Shown here piece after piece: positions 51,305 to 59,419 of a stretch of DNA of 64,000 bases (within the stretch, counting starts at the first letter, position 1; each line of letters starts with the position of its first letter). Origin of the DNA: DATBQN01 sp963799925 (lineage in GTDB: Bacteria > Acidobacteriota > Thermoanaerobaculia > Multivoradales > UBA5704). A program made the position numbers and the translations under genes. The stretch covers positions 1 through 64,000 of the forward strand of contig CAWCYZ010000001.1 in assembly GCA_963799925.1 (NCBI GenBank), written 5' to 3'. The notes beneath the pieces are model-generated. The model was given only the letters and a program-made list of their open reading frames with translations, was not told the origin of the DNA and did no database searches.

Positions 51305-52384
51305 GTGGGCGAGCTTAGCAAGAAGCAGGAGCTTCAGACAGTGGGATTGGATTTGGGGGACCGTTTCACGGCGGTGTGCGTGCTGACTGAGGCCGGCGAG
51401 GTGATTGAGCGTTCGCGCTGTTCGACGACTCGGGCAGGTTTGAGCCAGCGCTTCGAAGGGAAGGGGAAACTGCGAGTGGCACTGGAAGCCGGCACGCACT
51501 CGAGCTGGGTGAGCCAGAGCTTGGAGAGCTGGGGACACGAGGTGATCGTGGCCAATCCGCGCCAGGTGTACTGGATCTTCAAGAACACGAAGAAGTGTGA
51601 TCGGGTCGACGCGGAGTCGCTGGCTCGTCTGGCGCGAGCCGACGTGACTCTGTTGTCGCCGATCCAGCACCGGGGCGCGCAGGCGCAGGCGCACCGAGCG
51701 GTGTTGAGCTCGCGAGACGCGCTGGTGCGCAGCCGCACGGCGTTGATCAACCACGCGCGGGGTGTGGTCAAGACGATGGGAGAGCGGCTGCCTTCGTGCT
51801 CCAGCGCGGCGTTCGCGCACAAGGCCCTGGCGCAGGTTCCCGAGGCCGTGCGCGAGGCGCTGGCCCCCTTGTTCGAGGTGTTGGAGACCCTCAACGAGCA
51901 GATCCACGAGTATGAGCGCCAGGTCAAGCGTCTGTGCGAGCAGACCTACCCGCAGACCCAGCAACTGTGTCAGGTCAACGGCGTGGGAATGCTGACGGCC
52001 CTGGCCTATGTCGTGACGCTGGAGACCGCGAGCCGATTCTCCAGGAGCCGATCGGTAGGACCCTTCGTCGGGCTGAGTCCGCGCAGCGACCAATCCGGAG
52101 AGCGGGAGGGCCAACTGGGCATCAGCAAGCGCGGCGACGCCCTGCTGCGCCGCCTGCTGGTCAGCTCCGCCCAGTACATCCTGGGTCCCTTCGGCAAAGA
52201 CTCGGACCTGCGACGCTTCGGACTGGCCCTGGCCGAACGCGGAGGCCGGGCCGGGAAGAAACGAGCGGTCGTCGCGGTGGCCCGTAAGCTGGCGGTGCTG
52301 CTGCATAGCTTGTGGCGCACGGCTCAGATCTACGATCCCCTGCGGCAGGCAAACCGTGCCGCGGCAGCGGCTGTTTCTGGGTAA
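51305..52384 (+). CDS. IS110-family transposase (DEDD recombinase)
   Basis: An intact 359-residue transposase from GTG 51305. The N-terminal RuvC-like domain has TVGLDLGDRFTAVCVL (first Asp), ALEAGTHSSWVSQSLE (Glu) and KKCDRVDAESLARLARADV (two Asp), the DEDD set. A helical middle precedes the Transposase_20 domain: VNGVGMLTALAYVVTLETAS and FVGLSPRSDQSGEREGQLGI with the conserved Ser region, then the Arg/Lys-rich AGKKRAVVAVARKLAVLLHS. IS110 enzymes recombine DNA through a serine-assisted, RNA-guided reaction. Complete and likely active. Confidence 0.93.
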   Translation: MGELSKKQELQTVGLDLGDRFTAVCVLTEAGEVIERSRCSTTRAGLSQRFEGKGKLRVALEAGTHSSWVSQSLESWGHEVIVANPRQVYWIFKNTKKCDRVDAESLARLARADVTLLSPIQHRGAQAQAHRAVLSSRDALVRSRTALINHARGVVKTMGERLPSCSSAAFAHKALAQVPEAVREALAPLFEVLETLNEQIHEYERQVKRLCEQTYPQTQQLCQVNGVGMLTALAYVVTLETASRFSRSRSVGPFVGLSPRSDQSGEREGQLGISKRGDALLRRLLVSSAQYILGPFGKDSDLRRFGLALAERGGRAGKKRAVVAVARKLAVLLHSLWRTAQIYDPLRQANRAAAAAVSG

Positions 52385-52639
52385 GCAACAGCGCATCGGT
52401 TGAGGTTCTTTGAACGTCATGACTACGAGCTCATTGCCCCGTCCAGGCGACTGCGACAGGTCCCTGACCCCTTCGGGAGGTCGGAGCGAAGAAAGCAGCA
52501 CCTGTTCGGACTGGACTCCACCCTGCACCAGGCTCCTTGACGAGCCCTCGAAGAGTGCGCATGGAAGCTTGGCGACGGCTCGTAGAACAGACTTCAGCGG
52601 CGAGCCGCCAAGGCGGCTTGCTTTCTGGCCTTCTCATGG
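52385..52639 (+). ncRNA. non-coding 3' part of the IS110 element, possible structured RNA
   Basis: No gene is supported here. Hairpins are visible: GACC-CC-TTCG-GG-A-GGTC around 52,465-52,485, and GCGAGCCGCC/GGCGGCTTGC at about 52,599-52,621. IS1111-type elements carry their bridge RNA on this side and IS110-type ones upstream. The location alone cannot decide whether this is RNA. Confidence 0.25.
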
Positions 52640-52711
52640 AAGGACCTGGGCGGCGGGAAGCCTCGAAGTCCAACGGATTCCGAGACTTGGACTTCCCGCC
52701 TCCAGGTCCTT
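52640..52711 (+). repeat. long hairpin beside the right REP-like arm
   Basis: AAGGACCTGG (52640) pairs with CCAGGTCCTT (52702), GGCGGGAAG with CTTCCCGCC, and AAGTCCAA (52666) with TTGGACTT (52687), giving a stem of about 27 bp with small bulges and a 13-base tip. It may be the element end, a REP unit or a transcription stop. Confidence 0.7.
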
Positions 52712-52732
52712 CGCTTCGCTCAGGATGACAAT
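52709..52732 (-). repeat. REP-like arm, right
   Basis: Exact inverted copy of 51191-51214, adjoining the long hairpin at 52640-52711. It also overlaps the first of two 41-bp tandem units. Confidence 0.7.
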
Positions 52733-52800
52733 GGAAAGTATAAGCGCAGCGCAGTGGAGCTCAGGATGACAATGGAAAGTATGAGCGCAGCGCAGTGGAG
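52719..52800 (+). repeat. 41-bp tandem duplication
   Basis: Two copies of a 41-bp unit beginning CTCAGGATGACAATGGAAAG (52719 and 52760) with one difference (TATAAG versus TATGAG). The unit starts inside the REP-like arm and ends AGCGCAGTGGAG. No gene lies in 52,385-52,969; apart from these repeats I see nothing else there. Confidence 0.85.
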
Positions 52801-52969
52801 CACGCTTCGGTTGGTCCCCCGAAAAAGTCACCGACTCTGAGGGTCTGTGGAGTCTCCACCGCCTGAGAGCGGCTGCCCGCGGCGCCCGGGTGGCGATACC
52901 GTCCCGCCTTGCCTTAGGATTCACGCGCGTGCCGCCCCCCTGCCGAGCCATCGCCTCGCCGCCGCGTCC

Positions 52970-53728
52970 ATGACCCGGTCCATGGCGAGACCCATCCCGA
53001 GTCCCCGCGGCGGCGCCGCGCCGCGGGAAGCCCGCCGGGCGAGCGCTGCCGCCCCCTCGACCGACCGCTACGTCCTCAAGGACTTCCGCGGCTCCAGCCA
53101 CCGCATCCTGGCGGGGTGGATCGAGCGGCTGCCGGCCGGCGCGCGGGTGCTCGAGCTCGGCCCCGGAGCGGCCCACGTCGCCCGCCTGGCGCGCCGCCCG
53201 GACCTGCTCTGGCGCGGGCTCGAGAGCGCGGTCGACTGCCTGCCGGCGCTGGTGGGCGTGCTCTCCGGCGGCGCCATCGTCGACCTCGAGACCATCCCCC
53301 AGCTGCCGCGCAACTACGACGCCGTGCTCGCCGCCGACACCCTGGAGCACCTGAGCGACCCGGGGCGCATGCTGGAGCTGATCCATGCGGCGCTCCCGCC
53401 GGGCGCGCCCCTCCTCATCTCGGTGCCCAACATCGCCAACCTCTACGTGCGCCTGAACCTCCTCTTCGGCCGCTTCCCCCACGCCGACCGCGGCCTGCTC
53501 GACCGCACCCACCGCGTCCTCTTCACCCGCCGCTTCCTGCGCTCCCTGCTCGCCGGCGCCGGCTTCCGGATCGAGCGCGAGGCGGTGTCGACCATCCCGC
53601 TGCCGCTCGCCTTCCCGCGCCTGCCGGCCCCGCTGCTGGGGGCCCTCTCGCTCGCCCTCGAGGGCCTCACCCGGCTGCTGCCGACGCTCCTCGGCTACCA
53701 GCTCCTGGTGGTGGCGCGGCGGGCGTGA
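52970..53728 (+). CDS. class I SAM-dependent methyltransferase
   Basis: 252 residues from ATG 52970 (another ATG lies 4 codons on). The core has VLELGPGAAHVARLARR (SAM loop), the acidic turn ESAVDCL, YDAVLAADTLEHLSDPGRML and PLLISVPNIANLYVRLNLLF. The pattern YVLKDFRGSSHRILAGWIE before it and the long C-terminal helix are typical of methyltransferases in polysaccharide clusters (Methyltransf_23). It may methylate a sugar or polyprenyl-linked glycan made by the neighbouring glycosyltransferases; this is inference. Confidence 0.82.
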   Translation: MTRSMARPIPSPRGGAAPREARRASAAAPSTDRYVLKDFRGSSHRILAGWIERLPAGARVLELGPGAAHVARLARRPDLLWRGLESAVDCLPALVGVLSGGAIVDLETIPQLPRNYDAVLAADTLEHLSDPGRMLELIHAALPPGAPLLISVPNIANLYVRLNLLFGRFPHADRGLLDRTHRVLFTRRFLRSLLAGAGFRIEREAVSTIPLPLAFPRLPAPLLGALSLALEGLTRLLPTLLGYQLLVVARRA

Positions 53729-53888
53729 CGGGGGTCTGGCCGGGACGTTCCGGGAGCGTTTTATCCTATTGACAGATGGATGGATGCGGGGTACGTTGGC
53801 CGCGATTCCACTGCCCAGTGAATGCGGGAAGTTTGGCGCCGACCGGAGCGTTCGGGTTTCCGGTCGCAGGGATCCGGTGAACCTCGGC

Positions 53889-55779
53889 ATGCTCAGACCC
53901 GCGCGCGACTCCAGCTCCTCCATCCTCCGGCGCCGCCGCGGCGCGCGGCGAGCCCCCGTGGCGGCCGCGGCCCTCCTCGTCGCCGCCTTCGCCGCCGCCT
54001 CGCTCGGCGCCCAGGTGGCGCCCGGTCCCCAGAAGCCCGGCTTCCCCGCCACCCTGGCCGGCGGCAGCATCCGCGCCGGCCATCCGGCGGTGGCCGACCT
54101 CGGGCTGACCCCCGGGCACAAGTCGATCGTCTTCGGCACCTCGCTCCACAAGCTCTACGTCGTGCTCTACGACGGCTCGGTGGCCCCCGGCTTCCCGGTG
54201 ACCCTCCCGGCGGAGAGCTCGGGGAGCCCGGCGGTGGGCGACCTGACCGGCGACGGCGTGCCGGAGATCGTCGTCTCCTACGGCTCGACCTTCGAGCCCG
54301 GGGTCCCCGGCGGCGTGCGGGCCTACCGGCGCGACGGGACCGTCCTCTGGGACCGGCCCGCCGGCGACTTCAACGGCGACGGCACCGCCGAGCCGGTCAT
54401 CACGGCGCCGGCGATCGGCGACGTCGACGGCGACGGCGCCAACGAGGTCGCCTGGGGCGGCGTCGACGGCGACGTCTACCTGGTGAACGGCGCCACCGGC
54501 GCCAACAAGCCGGGCTTCCCCGTCTTCGTCCGCGACTCGATCCGCTCCTCGCCGGCGCTCCACGACTTCGACGGCGACGGCCGGCTGGAGATCGTCATCG
54601 GGGTCGACGCCCACGCCGAGGGCCCGCCCTTCAACACCCCGGACGGCGGCTGCCTGCATGTCTTGCGCTCCAACGGGACGGAGCGGCCGGGCTTCCCGAA
54701 GTGCATCGACCAGACGATCGTCAGCTCGGCGGCGGTGGGCGACATCGACGGCGACGGCAAGCCGGAGATCGTCGTCGGCACCGGCTCGTTCTACCCCCAC
54801 CGCGCCCACCAGGTGTACGCCTGGAAGTGCGACGGCACGGCCGTCCCCGGCTGGCCGGTCGGCGTCGACGGCGAGGTGTCGACCTCCCCGGCCCTGGCCG
54901 ACCTCGACGGCGACGGGGTGCTCGACGTCGTCGTCACCGACAACAACGCCTCGCCCAGCACCGCCTTCCACGTCTACGCCTTCAAGGGCAGCGGCACGCG
55001 GCTCTGGAAGACGGTCCCCAAGACCTTCTTCGGCACCACGCCGAACGCCGGCGACCCGGTGGTGGCGGACGTGGCGGGCGACGGCAAGGTCGAGGTGCTG
55101 GTGCCGATCAACACCGAGGTCGCCGTCCTCTCCGCCGCCGGCGTCCAGCTCACCGACGACGGCAGCCACTTCGCCGGCTCCTTCTCCTACTTCACCGAGA
55201 CGACCCTCTCGCACGTCGTGGTCGACAACTTCGAGAGCGACGCGAGCGCCCTCGAGGTGGTGGCGGTCTCGGCCACCAGCCAGGCCGGCAGCTCGCGGGT
55301 GTGGGTGTGGAACCCCAAGGTCTCCTCCGCGATCCCCTGGGGAGCCTTCCACCAGAACGCCAAGCGCACCGGAACGGCGCCGGGCACCCCCTCCTGCCAG
55401 GCCGCCGGCCCGCCGCTCGACTTCTACACCCTGTCGCCCTGCCGCGTCGTCGACACGCGCAACCCCGCCGGCCCCCAGGGCGGCCCGGCCCTCCCCGCCC
55501 ACGCCAGCCGCACCTTCACCCTCGCCGGCCAGTGCGGCGTCCCGCGCGGACGCCGTCGCCGTCGCCGCCAACCTCACCGTGGTGTCGCCGGCGACCGCCG
55601 GCGACCTCCGCGTCTACCCCGGCCAGGGCTCGCCGCCGCTCGCCAGCGTGCTCAACTTCCAGCGCGGCCAGGTGCGGGCCAACAACGCGATCGTCGAGCT
55701 GGGAGCCGGCCAGTGCTCCGTCCAGGACGACTCCGGCGGCACCGACCTGCTGCTGGACGTCACCGGGTACTTCAAGTAG
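53889..55779 (+). CDS. secreted VCBS/FG-GAP repeat protein with C-terminal PCRVVDTRNP domain (one shift)
   Basis: About 630 residues. The start at ATG 53889 places a signal peptide first (RRAPVAAAALLVAAFAAAS, cleaved near LGAQV). Seven FG-GAP-type blades follow, each with a calcium loop such as DLTGDGVPEIVV, DVDGDGANEVAW, DFDGDGRLEIVI, DIDGDGKPEIVV, DLDGDGVLDVVV. The C-terminal 120 residues (FYTLSPCRVVDTRNPAG to LLLDVTGYFK) form a separate domain also present at the window's right edge. A shift lies near 55,545. Extracellular calcium-bound propeller; the binding partner is unknown. Confidence 0.85.
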
Positions 55780-55967
55780 CCGTCGCACGTCGTCTCTGGG
55801 GTTCGCAGGGGGTCGCACCTGGTCGCGAACTTGACTCTATCTCTCGCTGAGAGCTAGAGTTATGAGCACCAGGCTGTCTCAGGTCATCAGCTTTTGTCTT
55901 TGCCGGGTTGTCACCTAATAGTCACCTAAGATCGCCTGGTCACTCCCTGAAACGGAGGGCTGGTGCG

Positions 55968-56549
55968 ATGCTCACCGACCGGCAAGTCAAGAGCCTGAAA
56001 ACCGACCGACCCCAGGTCGACGTCTTCGACGGCGACCTTCCAGGCTTCGGCGTCCGCGTCACCAACAAAGCCCGGAAGAGCTTCTTTCTGTTCTACCGCC
56101 CCCGGCGCCTGGCGGACCCAGGCCGCCGACTCCGGCGGGTCACTCTTGGGACTTATCCCCACCTCCCGCTCGGGGAGGCGCGTGAACGCGCCCGCGCCCT
56201 CCTCCGAGAGGTCGAGACGGGCAAGGACCCAAGCACCGGCCTCGCCCGGCAGTATGTCCGGCGGCGCTCCAAGAACCGCCAGGGCGCCATGGCGGCCGAC
56301 CCGCGACTCCACAAGCTCTTCCCGGAGGGCTTCCTCCCCGGGACCTTCGGCGAGCTCGCCGCTCTCTACATGGAGCGGCACGTCTGGGTCAACCTGAAAT
56401 CGCCACGTCACCACGAGGAGGCTGTACGGCGCGATCTCCTTCCGCGGTGGAGAGACACTCCTCTGGCCGAAGTGACCCTGCGGGAGGTCTCCGACCTCTT
56501 GAGAGCGATCGTGCAGCGGGGAGCGGGAGCGCAGGCGAACCAGACATAA
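55968..56549 (+). pseudogene. tyrosine integrase, N-terminal part only
   Basis: 193 residues from ATG 55968. The Arm-DNA-binding domain is present (MLTDRQVKSLKTDRPQVDVF, GFGVRVTNKARKSFFLFYR, VTLGTYPHLPLGEARERARA), followed by the core-binding segment (FGELAALYMERHVW to TLREVSDLLRAIVQRG). It stops at AQANQT where the catalytic domain with the Arg-His-Arg-Tyr set should begin. The DNA then becomes clearly richer in A and T. It marks the left side of a genomic island; deletion or replacement removed the rest. Confidence 0.85.
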
Positions 56550-56559
56550 GGGAGGAATA

Positions 56560-57351
56560 ATGAACGACTCATTTAAAATTGCTGTATTCGTATCCAGCGC
56601 TCACTACGGCCTCGAGGATCTTCGAGGAGAACTGGTGAATTATCTTGAAGAGCTAGGCACCTTGCCACTCGTTAGTTCCGAAAAGGGGTTCCCGGATCAG
56701 GCGGGTGTGCCACCCTACGTGCAGTGCCTGAGGGTGCTTGAAAAAGCTCTGATTGTTTTGGGCGTTGTTGATAGGCGCTATGGTAGACGGCTCAACGAAT
56801 GGGAGCCATACGGGCAATACAACGGACTTTCACCAACTCATGCTGAGCTTCGCCACGCCCTTGCGAGCAAGAAGCGACTCATGGTGTATCATCGGTCGGA
56901 TATCGAAGGGTTCCATGAAATCTACAGAAAAAACAAAAACTCCTTTGAAAGACTCAATATGCCGAATGGCCTGGAAATTGACGCGCTAGAGATGTATGCC
57001 GAGTTGAAAAAAGCAAAGCCCGCTCCTTGGATTGAGTCCTTCAGAGATGTGCGCGACATTAAGGAGTCCGTCCGGAAGCGCCTTCTATTCGATTTGCACG
57101 AAGCTCTTGCGAAAAAGGAAAAGCTTTCGCAGCTTGGCGTCGAGATTCTTTTAGAGAGGATTCTGGAGACAGATGCAGAACTTCTGCGGCGGGTATTGTC
57201 GGCCATGGACGATATGCCGGAGAATCGGAAACGGGAACTGGTGCAATACATTGAGAAGCTTCTGGAGCCCGGGGAAGGTGTCGCTGCGCCCTCTCCACAG
57301 CGATTCAGAGCCTCAATAGCACTCTCTTACAGAATGGCGCTGGCGGCGTAG
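56560..57351 (+). CDS. DUF4062-domain protein
   Basis: 263 residues with GGAGGA just upstream of ATG 56560. The N-terminal 110 residues are DUF4062: FKIAVFVSSAHYGLEDLRGE, PLVSSEKGFPDQAG, LEKALIVLGVVDRRYGR, SPTHAELRHALASKKRLMVY. DUF4062 has a TIR/Rossmann-like fold and usually heads STAND or other defence proteins. Here it is followed only by a helical region (ELLRRVLSAMDDMPENRKRE) with no ATPase. Codon use is far more A/T-rich than in the flanks, so it was acquired. Role in defence is inference. Confidence 0.75.
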   Translation: MNDSFKIAVFVSSAHYGLEDLRGELVNYLEELGTLPLVSSEKGFPDQAGVPPYVQCLRVLEKALIVLGVVDRRYGRRLNEWEPYGQYNGLSPTHAELRHALASKKRLMVYHRSDIEGFHEIYRKNKNSFERLNMPNGLEIDALEMYAELKKAKPAPWIESFRDVRDIKESVRKRLLFDLHEALAKKEKLSQLGVEILLERILETDAELLRRVLSAMDDMPENRKRELVQYIEKLLEPGEGVAAPSPQRFRASIALSYRMALAA

Positions 57352-57373
57352 ACGATGACTGACCCTGCCCCGG

Positions 57374-57640
57374 TTAGGCTGACACTTGGTTAGGACTCGT
57401 CGTCGGCGGCGCTGTGGGAACTGTGGGAAACGCGTAGCGTTTTCCAAGGGGCTGAGGGAATCGCGCAGCGATTTCCGCAGCCCCGGCAGTTTCCATAGCG
57501 CGGCGGACCTGGCTTACGCATAAGCGGACCGGACTCATGTAGCCCAGGGTCGAATGGCGGCGCTTGCGGTTATAGAACACCTCGATGTACTCGAAGAGCG
57601 CCTGCCGAGCTGCGTCGCGGGTTGTGCAGCGAAGCCGCAC
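57374..57640 (-). pseudogene. IS3-family transposase OrfB, C-terminal fragment
   Basis: Reads DAARQALFEYIEVFYNRKRR then HSTLGYMSP, the well-known end of IS3-type OrfB (last catalytic Glu region). The upstream integrase core is missing; sequence before TTRDAAR is unrelated. A trace of past insertion at the island. Confidence 0.85.
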
Positions 57641-57891
57641 CGAAGCCGGTTGTCAGGACGATCTGCATAGCGATGGTCACCATCTTTTCCCTTTGATTCC
57701 ATGATGCATGGGTTTGCACCTCCTCTGTATTGGGAGAGTGCGTGTCTGTGTCGCGGACGTGCACTCAAGGCTATCGATTCAGCGGATTGGATTGTCTTTT
57801 TTCAGTCGCTTACAGTGCATAGTTGCCGAAAGTTAGAGGGGCATTGCTTCCGAAAGTTTGGGCGTCGCACACAGGTTCTCAGGCATCTCGC

Positions 57892-58743
57892 TTACCACGC
57901 GATTCGATTCAGGTCGAGCTTCTTATGCGCCAACTCGGCCAGCCGTTGATCTCGCTTGTGGTGGAAAACAAACCGCGTTGCGTTAGAAATGCTGCGGCGG
58001 TTCATTTCTTTGACATAGGCATCAGGCACGTCGCATAGTTGCTCTGCGCACTTGCCCGGCTGCCAGTTGCCGATTAGGCATATTGCGCTTGAAATGGGGA
58101 GAGAGAATTCTGACACATCTCTTATAAAGCCGTAGCACTCGAAGAAGAAAACCGGATTATCTGTCGTAACGAACCGAGTCGCGCGATCTGCGACCAGGAA
58201 CCTCCAAACCATAGAGTAAATAGTTTGCACGATCTTTTGGTTCGGCTGTGGAGTATTGAGTTGCTCCACCACAAGCTTAGGCGGCTCGGCCTGATACCTG
58301 GCGCGAAGGTCTTCTAGCTCCCGCAATCGTTTCTGCGCGACCGCTTGTTGCATATCAGTGGTCGCTGCAATGTAGTGAACCGCGTCAATATACTTCTGGA
58401 TGGTTTTGTCTATCTCTGCGGGAAGCCTTTCCTTAACCTTCGCTCGGCGGTGAGGCACCCGCGCTAGCATGACCGTGATATAGACTGATAGAGCGTACCG
58501 TTGCTCTGCGTTTATTCTTTCACGTCGCCGAATCTGTTCGAGGACGGGATGCGCCGGGGTTTCTACCTCCGCGTTTAGGGCCTGCTCAATCTCGTGTCCG
58601 TAGAATCCTTTTTCCTGAGCAACGTTTACAACGTTGGTGCGGAATAATTTTCTTTGGTGTTTGTCATAGGCCCAGATCATGTCAGCCGACCCAGGTTCGG
58701 TGAAACCCCGGAGGTAGGCTTGTGGCACATAGTGATCGCCCAT
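57892..58743 (-). CDS. DUF4238-domain protein
   Basis: An intact 283-residue protein. The N terminus GDHYVPQAYLRGFTEPGS is the DUF4238 hallmark (H-x-VPQ-x-YLRxF). It continues with IWAYDKHQRKLFRTNVVNVA, YALSVYITVMLARVPHRR and a C-terminal FVTTDNPVFFFECYG. The function of the family is unknown. It is common on mobile islands and near defence genes. Lower GC than the flanks shows transfer. An 11-base C run lies 33 bp upstream of its start. Confidence 0.8.
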   Translation of the reverse strand: MGDHYVPQAYLRGFTEPGSADMIWAYDKHQRKLFRTNVVNVAQEKGFYGHEIEQALNAEVETPAHPVLEQIRRRERINAEQRYALSVYITVMLARVPHRRAKVKERLPAEIDKTIQKYIDAVHYIAATTDMQQAVAQKRLRELEDLRARYQAEPPKLVVEQLNTPQPNQKIVQTIYSMVWRFLVADRATRFVTTDNPVFFFECYGFIRDVSEFSLPISSAICLIGNWQPGKCAEQLCDVPDAYVKEMNRRSISNATRFVFHHKRDQRLAELAHKKLDLNRIAW

Positions 58744-58776
58744 AGACCTTCGCCTCCCGCTGACTATCGACTACGT

Positions 58777-58787
58777 CCCCCCCCCCC
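58777..58787. repeat. homopolymer run of 11 C upstream of the DUF4238 gene
   Basis: On the coding strand this is a G11 tract 33 bp before the ATG, within reach of a promoter spacer. Such tracts can change length and switch expression. Long-read length errors are also common in them. Confidence 0.7.
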
Positions 58788-58827
58788 GTTCGCTCGTGCA
58801 ACGTGGACCTCTCGCAGGCTTGCGCCT

Positions 58828-59076
58828 CTAGAGGGCATTGTCTCCCGAGCGACCCGAAAAGCCTCCACGACCGAGCAAGCGCAGAGCATTGGTCACTCGC
58901 GTTAGGGGAAGCCAGCGCAGCAAATAGACGTAAGCGGCCCTCAGTGCCCAGCACTTGGTGTCCTCCGGATACCCACCGGCCACGAGGATCCACAAGGATG
59001 CTGCGCCGAAGCTCCCGAGCAGTAGAGTCTCGACACACTCACGTAGCTCTCTGGTGCGCCAGTTCCAGGGGATCAT
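58828..59076 (-). CDS. small membrane protein
   Basis: 82 residues from ATG 59076 with a strong ribosome site (AAGGAGGTG 5 nt upstream). One helix is clear (LLLGSFGAASLWILVAGG) and a second amphipathic one is probable (YVYLLRWLPLTRVTNALRLL). Family not recognised. Its upstream limit lies at the right border of the island, next to a gene fragment that reads the other way. Confidence 0.6.
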   Translation of the reverse strand: MIPWNWRTRELRECVETLLLGSFGAASLWILVAGGYPEDTKCWALRAAYVYLLRWLPLTRVTNALRLLGRGGFSGRSGDNAL

Positions 59077-59130
59077 TCTGCACCTCCTTCTCCTCGTCAG
59101 AGGTCTACGGGGCCGCAGACCCCTCCGGGA

Positions 59131-59334
59131 GTGCGCCTGCTCGCCGCCGCCAGCCATACCGGCGCGCTCCTCTTCTACCTGACCGACGATCACGGCGAGG
59201 CGGCGCTCCTGAGAATCGATCCGGCGGACCCCGGCCTGCCGGCCGTGACGACCGCGGCGGAGCCCGCGGTCCGGCCGGTGCCGCTCGCCGGCACGCCGCC
59301 GGGCGGCACGGTCGAGATCGTCGTACCCGATTAA
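59131..59334 (+). pseudogene. C-terminal fragment of an unidentified protein
   Basis: The frame SHTGALLFYLTDDHGEAALL through GGTVEIVVPD ends at TAA 59332-59334. It has high-GC codon use like region 3, lacks a ribosome site and looks like the tail of a larger gene (repeated strands of AVRPVPLAGTPPG type). The island edge near 59,100 probably removed its front. Confidence 0.4.
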
Positions 59335-59419
59335 CCGGCGCGGCTGCGGCGCGGCGGAATCGAGCGCGCCCGCGCCATGCGGGATATCATCCCGCCGGCC
59401 GCGCGAGCTTCCACGACCG

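Larger units (their letters stand above)
51215..52708 (+). mobile_element. IS110-family insertion element (ends not determined)
   Basis: A single transposase gene (51305-52384) with about 90 bp before and 320 bp after it, bracketed by a 24-bp inverted repeat of REP-like sequence. IS110 elements lack classical terminal inverted repeats and choose targets with a bridge RNA from a non-coding end. The true ends are not determinable by eye; the limits given are the inner edges of the REP-like arms. Confidence 0.55.

Noticed and set aside
53766..55577. 603-codon minus-strand frame opposite the propeller gene
   Set aside because: Antisense of repeated calcium loops; Val/Asp/Gly-rich with no domain.
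55780..55967. tRNA gene as integration site before the truncated integrase
   Set aside because: No cloverleaf or CCA end could be recognised, and no matching direct repeat was found near 59,100.
57535..57768. Small minus-strand gene next to the IS3 remnant
   Set aside because: No ribosome site and no motif; most likely scrambled IS remnant sequence.
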